Below are positions 9,538 to 16,756 of a stretch of DNA of 64,000 nt, one piece after another. Positions within the stretch are counted from its first letter, which is position 1, and the number at the start of each line of letters is the position of its first letter. The DNA comes from Halorubrum salsamenti. GTDB lineage: Archaea > Halobacteriota > Halobacteria > Halobacteriales > Haloferacaceae. Below the pieces are notes generated by a model. The model had not been told where the DNA came from and searched no databases. It was given only the letters and a program-made list of their open reading frames with translations. Position numbers and translations under genes: made by a program. The stretch covers positions 248,001 through 312,000 of the forward strand of contig NZ_VCNL01000004.1 of the NCBI RefSeq assembly GCF_007671685.1. The letters are read 5' to 3'.

Positions 9538-9717
9538 ATGCGCGACACCCTCGGGTCCGAAGGCATCGCCGGCGTCGCGGTCGTCCTCATCGCGGTCGGA
9601 ATCCTGACCGTCCACGACCCGGTCGTCGGCGCGGGCGTCGCGGTCCTGTTGGCCGGCCTCGCGCTGATCGCGAAGGGGATCGCCGACTCGACGATGCGGG
9701 CGTTTGGACTCAAGTAG
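9538..9717 (+). CDS. Small two-helix membrane protein (59 aa)
   Basis: The ATG at 9538 opens a 59-codon frame ending at TAG 9715-9717. Two hydrophobic helices (about 9-25 and 29-47) are separated by a short HDP turn, and the tail is basic ([15 protein letters not shown]). A TTTTAAAT box lies about 28 nt upstream. Similar tiny membrane proteins are common in haloarchaea; I do not know a function. Confidence 0.7.
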   Translation: MRDTLGSEGIAGVAVVLIAVGILTVHDPVVGAGVAVLLAGLALIAKGIADSTMRAFGLK

Positions 9718-9806
9718 CGCCACGCGGCGCGTCTCGGCGTTTGACGCGAGAGCACGTCTCGCCGCGCTCCCGAAAGAGTAATACACCACGGCCGCCGCGG
9801 ACCGGT

Positions 9807-10052
9807 ATGGTCGACGTACCCGCGGTCGCCGTCGAACTGATCGAACTCCTCGCCGTCGTCGCCGGCGCCGGCGCCGCCTCGGTAATCGGCGTCGTGCTCG
9901 AACGCGTCGGGCTCACCGCGGTCACCGCCGGAGACCTCGTGCTCGGTGCGTGGGCGGTCGGAATGGGCCTGCTCGCGCTGTACGTCGGAGTCGTCGCGCT
10001 CGGCTACGAGCAGGCGCTCCCCCGGCTGCAGCGGCTCGCCGCCGGCGAGTGA
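9807..10052 (+). CDS. Small membrane protein (81 aa)
   Basis: This 81-residue protein, starting at ATG 9807, has two or three strongly hydrophobic segments (about 8-30, 38-65) rich in Val, Ala and Gly and ends with a short amphipathic tail ([14 protein letters not shown]). The in-frame start at 9741 is rejected because the extra residues are basic and unlike haloarchaeal protein. No family recognised. Confidence 0.7.
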   Translation: MVDVPAVAVELIELLAVVAGAGAASVIGVVLERVGLTAVTAGDLVLGAWAVGMGLLALYVGVVALGYEQALPRLQRLAAGE

Positions 10053-10080
10053 CCGTCTGACTGCGCGACCGCTTGTCGCT

Positions 10081-10102
10081 CGGCCGCGTGATCACGCGGC
10101 CG
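10081..10102. repeat. 22-bp perfect palindrome
   Basis: The half site CGGCCGCGTGA is followed immediately by its exact reverse complement, giving a gapless 22-bp palindrome in the gap between two small membrane protein genes. It could be a dimeric regulator site or a transcript 3'-end hairpin; there is no T tract after it, which argues against a simple terminator. Confidence 0.6.
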
Positions 10103-10177
10103 TTCGACTGCGGCCCGATAGTCCGCCCGACAGACCCGTACCCGCGCCTTTTTACTCGGCCTCGGTGAGGGGGAGGT

Positions 10178-10375
10178 ATGGACGAGATCCTCACGAACTG
10201 GCTCCTCGGTCTGATCGCGGCCCTCCTCGCCGTGCTCGTGCTCGGCTCGACCGGTCAGTCGTTCCTCGAACCGCTCGCTCCGGTCGCGAACGTGCTCTCG
10301 CTCGTGACGTTCCTCGCGTTCGTGCTCCTGACGGGGGCGTTCCTCGTGTACACCGCGTCGTTCCGGGACGACTAG
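10178..10375 (+). CDS. Small two-helix membrane protein (65 aa)
   Basis: This 65-residue protein has two hydrophobic helices (about 8-24 and 38-58) linked by a short loop, and an acidic C-terminal end (SFRDD). A TTTTTAC box lies about 28 nt before the ATG. No function recognised. It is the third tiny membrane protein in a row (9538-10375), each with its own apparent promoter. Confidence 0.7.
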   Translation: MDEILTNWLLGLIAALLAVLVLGSTGQSFLEPLAPVANVLSLVTFLAFVLLTGAFLVYTASFRDD

Positions 10376-10446
10376 GGCGGCCTCGTAGCGGTCCGCGATC
10401 GGCGCGGCGCGGGTAGCTTTTTACTTCTCCTCCGTCTGCTCGCCGT

Positions 10447-11421
10447 ATGGAGTACACGACGCTCGGAAGCACCGGAACGACGGTCTCGAAGATCTGCCTC
10501 GGCTGCATGAGCTTCGGCGACTCGGACTGGCGCGAGTGGGTCCTCGACGAGGAGGAAGGGAAAGCGATCGTCGAGCGCGCGCTCGAACTCGGGGTGAACT
10601 TCTTCGACACCGCCAACATGTACTCGAACGGCGAGTCGGAGCGCGTCCTCGGCGAGGCGTTGGAGGGCCACCGCGAGGAGAGCGTCGTCGCCACGAAGGC
10701 CTACTTCCAGATGGACGAGTCGAACCCGCACTCGGGCGGGCTCTCGCGGAAGGCGATCGAACAGGAGCTGGAGAACAGCCTCGATCGACTCGGGACGGAG
10801 ACGATCGATCTCTACCAGATCCACCGGTGGGACTACGACACGCCGATCGAGGAGACGCTGGCCGCGCTCGACGACGCGGTCCGGCGCGGCAAGGTCCGCC
10901 ACATCGGCGCCTCCTCGATGTGGGCCCACCAGTTCGCCGAGGCGCTCCACGCGAGCGACCGCGAGGGGTACGAGCGGTTCGCCACCATGCAGAACCACTA
11001 CAACCTCGCGTACCGCGAGGAGGAGCGCGAGATACTCCCGTTCTGTGAGAAAGAGGGGATCGGCGTGATGCCGTGGAGCCCCCTCGCTCGCGGGTACCTC
11101 ACGCGGCCGCACGAGGACGTGGACGCCACGCTTCGGGGCGAGACGGAAGACCACCTCTACGAGCATCCCTACCGCGAGGGCGGCGGGCCGGCCGTCAACG
11201 AGCGCGTCGCCGAACTGGCCGACGAGAAGGGCGTGAAGATGGCCCAGATCGCGTTGGCGTGGCTGTTCCACAAGGAGTGGGTCGACACCCCTATCGTCGG
11301 GACGACCAGCGTCGAACACCTCGAAGACGCCGTCGAGGCGCTCGATATCGACCTCTCAGAGTCCGATATCGAGTGGCTCGAAGAGCCGTACGAGCCGGTC
11401 CGCGTCTCCGGGCACGAGTGA
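10447..11421 (+). CDS. Aldo/keto reductase
   Basis: This 324-residue TIM-barrel oxidoreductase reduces carbonyl groups with NADPH. Family features: GSTGTTVSKICLGCMSFG at the start, the catalytic tetrad residues Asp in FFDTANMY and Tyr two positions after NM, Lys in VVATKAYF, His in LYQIHRWDYDTP, and a C-terminal cofactor loop with PIVGTTSVEHL. It resembles the YajO/Tas-like AKR group. The substrate is unknown. It ends before a small CCTAAA/TTTAGG hairpin. Confidence 0.9.
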   Translation: MEYTTLGSTGTTVSKICLGCMSFGDSDWREWVLDEEEGKAIVERALELGVNFFDTANMYSNGESERVLGEALEGHREESVVATKAYFQMDESNPHSGGLSRKAIEQELENSLDRLGTETIDLYQIHRWDYDTPIEETLAALDDAVRRGKVRHIGASSMWAHQFAEALHASDREGYERFATMQNHYNLAYREEEREILPFCEKEGIGVMPWSPLARGYLTRPHEDVDATLRGETEDHLYEHPYREGGGPAVNERVAELADEKGVKMAQIALAWLFHKEWVDTPIVGTTSVEHLEDAVEALDIDLSESDIEWLEEPYEPVRVSGHE

Positions 11422-11456
11422 GCCGCGCGAACGACGAGTTCGGTCCCCCTCAACCG

Positions 11457-11474
11457 CCTAAATGGTGTTTTAGG
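11457..11474 (+). terminator. Small hairpin after aldo/keto reductase gene
   Basis: CCTAAA, a 6-nt loop, then TTTAGG forms a 6-bp stem 35 nt after the stop codon. It may mark a transcript end, or be part of the upstream region of the next small gene. The stem is weak. Confidence 0.3.
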
Positions 11475-11519
11475 GATATGTCGATAAGCTATTTGTATGA
11501 CACTTGTTGACATTGGTGT

Positions 11520-11675
11520 ATGGCCGACGACAGCGAGCAGTCCACCGTTTCGTCGAGCACCGAGTACGCCCGCACTCGGACCCGGTGTCCGAACTGCGGC
11601 GATCACGTACCGGCGGCCGGCCGGGACGCGGAGACAGTGGAGTGTCCGAACTGCCACCGCATGGTTCGGGCGTGA
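11520..11675 (+). CDS. Tiny double-CPNC zinc-ribbon protein (51 aa)
   Basis: This 51-codon gene starts at ATG 11520 and ends at TGA 11673-11675. The product has an acidic Ser/Thr-rich start and two CPNC knuckles (RCPNCGDHV and ECPNCHRMV) that would bind one zinc. It belongs to the haloarchaeal class of small CPxCG-type zinc-finger proteins, several of which affect stress or growth phenotypes in Haloferax. A TATTTGTA box lies about 28 nt upstream. Partner unknown. Confidence 0.75.
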   Translation: MADDSEQSTVSSSTEYARTRTRCPNCGDHVPAAGRDAETVECPNCHRMVRA

Positions 11676-11825
11676 CGCCGGTTTCGGCCCGACCGCGCGG
11701 CAGACGCGGTCTCGCTCCGGGGGGCACGGACTCGTCGGATCGCCGCGGCACGCTGCCCCGCTTATAAACGCACCGTCGCGGGCGGCACGACAACCCTTTT
11801 CGGCCGGGGCGCCGAACCGGGGCCC

Positions 11826-12281
11826 ATGGCAGACGACGACGCCAACGACGCCGACGCCGGCGAAGAACAGGGCGATAGCGCCGCCGGAGCCGAGGGCGAC
11901 GACGGCGAGGAGAAATCCTTCCGCGAGCGCGTCGAGGAGATCCGCGAGCGACGCGAGCAGGAGCGCGAGGAGGGCGACCGGCCCGACCCCGAAGAGATGA
12001 TGGGCGGCGGCGGCCCGCCCGGGATGGGCGGCGGCGGCGGTGGCGGCGGCAACCCCTTCGCGCAGATGATGTCCGGCATGATGGGTGGCGGCGGTCCGGG
12101 CGGCGCGGGCGGCCCGCCCGGGATGGGCGGCGGACCCGGCGGTGCGGGCGGTCGCGGCGAGGAGCGCGGCGATCAGGCCGGCAACGAGGAGCTCGTCCGC
12201 GAGGTGCGCCAGCTCCGCGACGAGGTCCGCGACGCCACCCGCCAGCTCCAGCGTATCGCGCAGGCGCTCGAAGACGACTGA
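11826..12281 (+). CDS. Gly/Met-rich protein with terminal coiled coils (151 aa)
   Basis: This protein has three parts: an acidic N-terminus (about 1-25) leading into a charged helix ERVEEIRERREQEREEG (about 35-55), a Gly/Pro/Met-rich low-complexity centre (about 62-118, with MMSGMMGGGG-type runs), and a C-terminal heptad-rich helix (about 122-151, NEELVREVRQLRDEV). The layout suggests two coiled-coil segments joined by a flexible linker. A CTTTTCGG box precedes the ATG. I recognise no characterised homologue. Confidence 0.7.
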   Translation: MADDDANDADAGEEQGDSAAGAEGDDGEEKSFRERVEEIRERREQEREEGDRPDPEEMMGGGGPPGMGGGGGGGGNPFAQMMSGMMGGGGPGGAGGPPGMGGGPGGAGGRGEERGDQAGNEELVREVRQLRDEVRDATRQLQRIAQALEDD

Positions 12282-12430
12282 TTCGGCGACGGTTCTCTGC
12301 GGTCGCGATTCTCTCCGCTTTTCGACGCGTGGTAGCGTTGCGTTCGCCCGTCGATCGATGACGGGAGTGGATGTTGCAGATCGGTGGCGGTGATGACGTA
12401 TTTAAACGACTGTGAGCGACAGCGACGGTC

Positions 12431-12728
12431 GCTTATAAATGGGTCTGCGGTGGCGCGCGCCCGTGAGCGGCCGACAGGCCGCGAACGGCGCCGCGCGAGG
12501 GAGTCGGCCGGCGCTTATAAGTGCCGGCCGACGAGGCTGGGGAGGCGTGAGGCTGCGGTTGCGGTGCTGGAGGACTCAAAGGGGCAGTCGCGAGGGCGAA
12601 GCACGCCGCAGTAAGCACCGCAGCGAGGGAGCGCTAGCGACTGAGCGAGGAGCACAACAAGGCGCGCGAGCCCTCGCGGCTGGGGCTTTGGAGACCCTCA
12701 CCGCAAAGCCGTCGATCGCTTATAAACA
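12431..12728 (+). ncRNA. Structured element A, possible non-coding RNA (shared with 36331-36594)
   Basis: Bounded by GCTTATAAAT on the left and CGCTTATAAACA on the right. It shares these blocks with element B: GCGGTGGCGCGCGCC (12447-12461), GCGAGGGAG (12495-12503), a 36-nt block identical at 34 positions (12532-12567), GGCTGGGGCTTTG (12678-12690) and the right box. Hairpins: 12467-12472 with 12477-12482 (6 bp), 12504-12512 with 12523-12531 (9 bp), and GCGAGGGC at 12590-12597 with 12670-12677. The region 12568-12677 is absent from element B. Strand is assigned by the left TATA-like box only; the boxes are palindromic, so the opposite strand is possible. Confidence 0.45.
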
Positions 12729-12825
12729 GCCGACAGCAACACCGCGACCCGACTTATAAACGACCAATCAACCGCACCGATATACCTACTCCCGACGTCT
12801 CTCGCGTCCGCGTCGTCCCGATCTG

Positions 12826-12833
12826 AAAAAAAA
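12826..12833 (-). terminator. U-tract terminator after nrdJ
   Basis: Eight consecutive A on the plus strand give a U8 run about 42 nt after the nrdJ stop on the minus strand, a typical archaeal termination signal. Confidence 0.6.
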
Positions 12834-12874
12834 CACCGCGTCGTCGACCGCTCGTTACCGACAGCCCACTCCGT

Positions 12875-15800
12875 CTAACACTCCGACCAGCCGCACGACT
12901 CGCACGTCTTGCAGCCCTCGGAGTAGTAGAGATTCATCCCGCCGCACTCGGGACACTCGGGCGACTCGCCCGCCGCGATCAGCTCCTGGGTCGCGTCGTC
13001 CTCGCCGGCCGCGTCGTCCACGGCCTCGGGACCGCCCGCGGTCGGGGCGTCGACCGGAGCGTCGGTCGCGGTTCCGGCGTCGACCGCGCCGCCGTCGGTC
13101 TGGCTCGGAGGCTCGGTGACGCCCTCCACGTCGTCGAGGCTCTGCTGTTGCGGGATCCCCTTGTCGATCTCGTCGTCGAGGTAGCGGCGAAGCGCGGTGC
13201 CGATCGCGTCCGGGATCGACTGGATCTGCTCGCCTTTGTCCCACGCGACCTTCGGGCTCCGGGTGCCCTGCAGCTCGTCGACGATCTCCTCGGGGTCGAC
13301 GCCCGAACGGAGCGCCGTCGAGATGACCTTCGCGAGCGCCTCCGTGAAGGAGTTGGTGTAGCCGCCGGAGTGGCCGATGTTCGCGAACAGCTCGAACGGC
13401 AGCCCGTTCTCGTCCTCGTTGATGGTGACGTACAGCTTGCCGTAGCCCGTCTCGACCCGCTGAGTGACGCCGTTCAGGGAGTCGGGACGCGGACTGCGCT
13501 CGCTGTAGTCGATCCGGGGCTGCTCGCTGGCTTCGAGCAGGTCCGAGATCTCCGCGTCGATCGCCGCCTGCACGTCCTCGTTGTCAAGGAACGCCTCGAT
13601 GCCGCCGAACACCTCGCCGATCTGCTCGACGATCGCCTCGGCCGCCTCGCTCTCGTCGGCGAACTCGGCGTTCTTCGCGCGCGTCGTGAGGACCTGCTTC
13701 GAGCGGGTGCCGTCGCGGTAGACGGTGACGCCCTTCCCGCCGTGGTCGTAGATGTAGCGGTACACCTCTTCCATCTCCTCGGCGGTGGCGTCGTTCGGGA
13801 AGTTACACGTCTTCGAGATGGCGGAGTCGACGCCCTCCTGGCAGGCGCACTGGACCGCCGCGTGCTGCTTGCCCGAGAGGTCGCCGGTGACGACGAACAG
13901 CTCGCCGATGGCGTCCGGAACCGTCTCCAGCCCGTCGACGCCGTCGAACTCGTTCGTCGCCATCTGCTCTTGGGCCTCCTGCTTGACGGCGTCGACGTCG
14001 ACGTCGTTCTCCTCTAAGGTGCGCAGGAAGTAGTCGTCGAACTCGACGAGCATCTCGTCGCCCTGCACGTCGTCGGAGACGTTCTTGTAGTAGGCGACGT
14101 TGTAGATGGGCTCGCAGCCGCCGGTGGTGTTGCCGATCATCGACGTCGTGCCCGTGGGCGCGATCGTCGTCGTGTTGTGGTTGCGGATCGGGAAGCCGTC
14201 CTCCCACTCGTCGGCGTCGAGCCCGGTGTAGTGCTCGAACCACTCGCGGTACTCGGTGGGGTTCGCGTACTTCGACTCCTCCCAGTCGTTGAACGTGCCG
14301 CGCTCCGTCGCGAGCTCGTGAGAGGTCTGCTTCGACGCGTGGTTGATGTGAGTCATCAGCTGCCGGGCGACCTCGTGGCCCGGCTCGGTGCCGTACTGGA
14401 TCCCGAGCTGGATGTACAGCTGTGCCAGCCCCATGACCCCGAGTCCGATCTTCCGCATGTCGCGGACCTTCTGCTCGATCTTCTCGACCGGGAAGTCCGA
14501 CATCGTGACGACGTTCTCGAGGAACCGCGTGCCGTAGTCGATCCGCTCGTCGAACTCCTCGAAGTCGATCGCCTCCTCGAGGAAGGCGTCGATCGCCGCC
14601 TCCTGGGAGTCGTACTCGTCGGCGTGCTCCGCCGACCAGACCCGCCAGTCCGGCGCGTCCTGCGCCGCGAGCGTCGAGAGGTTGATGTGGCCGAGGTTAC
14701 AGGCCTCGTACTCCTCCAACGGCTGTTCTCCGCAGGGGTTTGTTGCAAGAATTCTGTGATCTGGATTTTCTTCAACATCGAACGAATGTTCCTTGTTCAC
14801 CCGTTCGAGGTAGATGACGCCCGGCTCGCCGTTCTCGTGGGCGCCCTCGATCATGTCGTCCCACAGCTCCTGGGCCGGGATCGAGAGCACCTCGCCGACC
14901 TCGACGTGCTCGCCGAGGCCGAACATGTCGTAGATCTCCTTCGTCTCGGGGGTCGCGACGTGCGGCTCCTCGGTGCGCGGGTTGGTGAAGGTGAACTCCT
15001 CGTCGTTGTACAGCGCCTCCATGAAGTCGTCGGTGACGCCGACGCTGATGTTGAAGTTCGACAGGTGACCCTCGACCGCGTTCCGGAGGTGCTCTGGGAC
15101 CTTCCCGTCCTCGTCGATGAGGCCGCGAGCCTCCTCTAAGGCGTCCGCGAAGGAGTTGTGCGTGAAGTCGTCGGGGTCGTTCAGGCGCAGCGAGTGGGCC
15201 AGCGAGACGTCCTTGTTCTTCGAGTGGATGAACTGGATGACGTCGGGGTGCGAGACGCGCATGACGCCCATCTGGGCGCCGCGGCGCGCGCCGCCCTGCG
15301 CGATCGTCTCGCACATCTGGTCGAACGTCCGCATGAACGTGATCGGCCCGGAGGCGATACCTCCCGTCGAGCCGACGGAGTCGCCGTAGGGGCGGAGCTT
15401 CCAGAACGCGTATCCCATGCCGCCGCCGGACTGGAACACCTCGGCCGCCTCCTTGGCGGTCTGGTGGATGTCGGTGATGTCGTCGCCGGGGGAGTCGACG
15501 AAGCAGGCGGAGAGCTGCTGGAGCTCGTCGCCCGCGTTCATCAGCGTCGGCGAGTTCGGCATGAAGGAGAGCTGCTCCATCCCGTCGCGGAACCGGTCCG
15601 CGGTCGCCTCGACGTGCTCGCGCACGCCCTCGGGCAGTTCGGGGACGACGGTGTCGTACGCGAACTTGTTGACGTTGTGCGCGGTGAGCGTCGTCTCCGC
15701 GTCGGCGTCGGCCGTCGTACCCGCGCCGAAGACCTCCTCGGCGAGCTCGTCGCGCCGCGGGTGATCGGGCTTGAGCTGGTCGGGCGTGACCGTGACCTCG

Positions 15801-16033
15801 ACGTCCTGATTCTCGGCTTCGAAGACCGCCTCCGCGAGCGCGACGTTGCGCGCGACGCGGTCGAACAGCTCCTCGGGGTCCTCGATCGCTTCCCCGTCCG
15901 CGTTCTTCCGGAGGTAACGCGCGGGCAGGATGTTGTGGTACGCGTTGGCCGTGAGCCGCTCCTCCATCGTGTCGCCCGTGGTTCGTTTGATCGGCAGTTC
16001 GAGTTCGTCGGCGGCGACGCCGTCGCTGCTCAT
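12875..16033 (-). CDS. nrdJ: Adenosylcobalamin-dependent ribonucleotide reductase (class II)
   Basis: This 1052-residue enzyme reduces ribonucleotides to deoxyribonucleotides using a B12-derived radical. Recognisable parts are the ATP-cone-like/N-terminal region, FMPNSPTLMNAG, SACFVDSPGD, the active-site loop NPCGEQPLEEYEACNLGHINL (Cys434), GTTSMIGNTTGGCEPIYNVAY, and a C-terminal tail with two CxxC pairs (ECPECGG, CKTCESCGW) that shuttles electrons. A low-GC stretch of codons lies immediately before NPCGEQ (14739-14798), unlike the rest of the gene. No intein is present. The poly-U tract downstream suggests a monocistronic message. Confidence 0.96.
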   Translation of the reverse strand: MSSDGVAADELELPIKRTTGDTMEERLTANAYHNILPARYLRKNADGEAIEDPEELFDRVARNVALAEAVFEAENQDVEVTVTPDQLKPDHPRRDELAEEVFGAGTTADADAETTLTAHNVNKFAYDTVVPELPEGVREHVEATADRFRDGMEQLSFMPNSPTLMNAGDELQQLSACFVDSPGDDITDIHQTAKEAAEVFQSGGGMGYAFWKLRPYGDSVGSTGGIASGPITFMRTFDQMCETIAQGGARRGAQMGVMRVSHPDVIQFIHSKNKDVSLAHSLRLNDPDDFTHNSFADALEEARGLIDEDGKVPEHLRNAVEGHLSNFNISVGVTDDFMEALYNDEEFTFTNPRTEEPHVATPETKEIYDMFGLGEHVEVGEVLSIPAQELWDDMIEGAHENGEPGVIYLERVNKEHSFDVEENPDHRILATNPCGEQPLEEYEACNLGHINLSTLAAQDAPDWRVWSAEHADEYDSQEAAIDAFLEEAIDFEEFDERIDYGTRFLENVVTMSDFPVEKIEQKVRDMRKIGLGVMGLAQLYIQLGIQYGTEPGHEVARQLMTHINHASKQTSHELATERGTFNDWEESKYANPTEYREWFEHYTGLDADEWEDGFPIRNHNTTTIAPTGTTSMIGNTTGGCEPIYNVAYYKNVSDDVQGDEMLVEFDDYFLRTLEENDVDVDAVKQEAQEQMATNEFDGVDGLETVPDAIGELFVVTGDLSGKQHAAVQCACQEGVDSAISKTCNFPNDATAEEMEEVYRYIYDHGGKGVTVYRDGTRSKQVLTTRAKNAEFADESEAAEAIVEQIGEVFGGIEAFLDNEDVQAAIDAEISDLLEASEQPRIDYSERSPRPDSLNGVTQRVETGYGKLYVTINEDENGLPFELFANIGHSGGYTNSFTEALAKVISTALRSGVDPEEIVDELQGTRSPKVAWDKGEQIQSIPDAIGTALRRYLDDEIDKGIPQQQSLDDVEGVTEPPSQTDGGAVDAGTATDAPVDAPTAGGPEAVDDAAGEDDATQELIAAGESPECPECGGMNLYYSEGCKTCESCGWSEC

Positions 16034-16485
16034 TCGACGGCCACCCCGCTCGGTTGGCGTGGGATATGAATCATCTGTAGTGTTGGTGTACTGGCGAGGC
16101 GGGCCCTTGTACGTTCGGATGTTCGGACCCGGCAGGTGTCATATGTGCGATTCGTTATGCAACGTCCGTTCCGCGCGTCTGACGCTGAATTTCGGTACGT
16201 CGGCAATGAACGGACTCGGGACACATAAGCGTAGCCAGACCGGAGTGAAACTGATCGACGACCGAGAAAACCGCATCAATGAGGCGTCTCCCCACCGGAA
16301 CAGAAGGGGGATTGTTCGACGCCGATTCGCCGGGACATGCGGTACGACACCGCGCTCACGGGCGTCACGACGGTGATCGTTCGTCGTCGTCGGCCGTAGT
16401 TCTTTCCGAAGACCTGTCAAAATCGACACCCCGTGGGTCGCACTTTCCCCACAAGCTTATGCCGGGCCTCGCCGTGGACCCGGAC
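16034..16485. other. 452-nt intergenic region between nrdJ and a small membrane protein gene
   Basis: No gene is supported here. It holds the divergent promoters: a TTCATATC-like box before nrdJ (about 16064-16071) preceded by a ACACCAACACTACA stretch, and CTTATG about 28 nt before 16486 for the small membrane protein. The remainder has no hairpin or repeat that I can see. Confidence 0.5.
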
Positions 16486-16698
16486 ATGACCGCTTCGCTC
16501 GCCGCGCTCGCGGCCTCGGTACCGCTTCAGGCCGGCATCCTCGCCAGCCAGACCGGACAGCTCCTCGTCGCGCTCGTCGCGATCGCGGTCGTGATCGTCC
16601 TCGGGAAGTTCGTGTTGAAGCTCGCGTGGCGGCTCGTCACGATCGGAATCTTCGTCGTCGCCGTGCTCTACCTGCTGTCGCTGCTCGGCGTCGTGTAA
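16486..16698 (+). CDS. Small membrane protein (70 aa)
   Basis: Starting at ATG 16486, the 70-residue product has a hydrophobic N-terminus and two long hydrophobic segments (about 25-45 and 50-68, VTIGIFVVAVLYLLSLLGVV at the very end). An alternative ATG at 16459 would overlap the apparent AGCTTATG promoter box, so the later start is preferred. Function unknown; it converges on cdc48. Confidence 0.65.
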   Translation: MTASLAALAASVPLQAGILASQTGQLLVALVAIAVVIVLGKFVLKLAWRLVTIGIFVVAVLYLLSLLGVV

Positions 16699-16713
16699 AT
16701 CGGGCGGCGTCTG

Positions 16714-16719
16714 AAAAAA
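16714..16719 (-). terminator. U-tract after cdc48
   Basis: Six A on the plus strand give U6 on the minus strand about 38 nt after the cdc48 stop, following a GC-rich stretch. It is a weak but plausible archaeal terminator. Confidence 0.4.
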
Positions 16720-16756
16720 CCGCAGCCGCGGGCCGATCCGACCGGGTCCGGACCGA

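Larger units (their letters stand above)
12282..12874. other. 593-nt gene-free region containing structured element A
   Basis: No plausible gene lies here. Both neighbours point into it (Gly/Met-rich gene from the left, nrdJ from the right). It holds four TTATAA-type palindromic boxes (12432, 12515, 12719, 12754), the structured element at 12431-12728 described separately, and an A8 tract that would end nrdJ transcription. Short frames crossing it encode Arg-rich peptides unlike halophile proteins. Confidence 0.7.

Noticed and set aside
12384-12759. Short frames within structured element A
   Set aside because: They encode Arg/Ala-rich peptides unlike halophile proteins, the frames are not kept in element B, and hairpins explain the sequence better.
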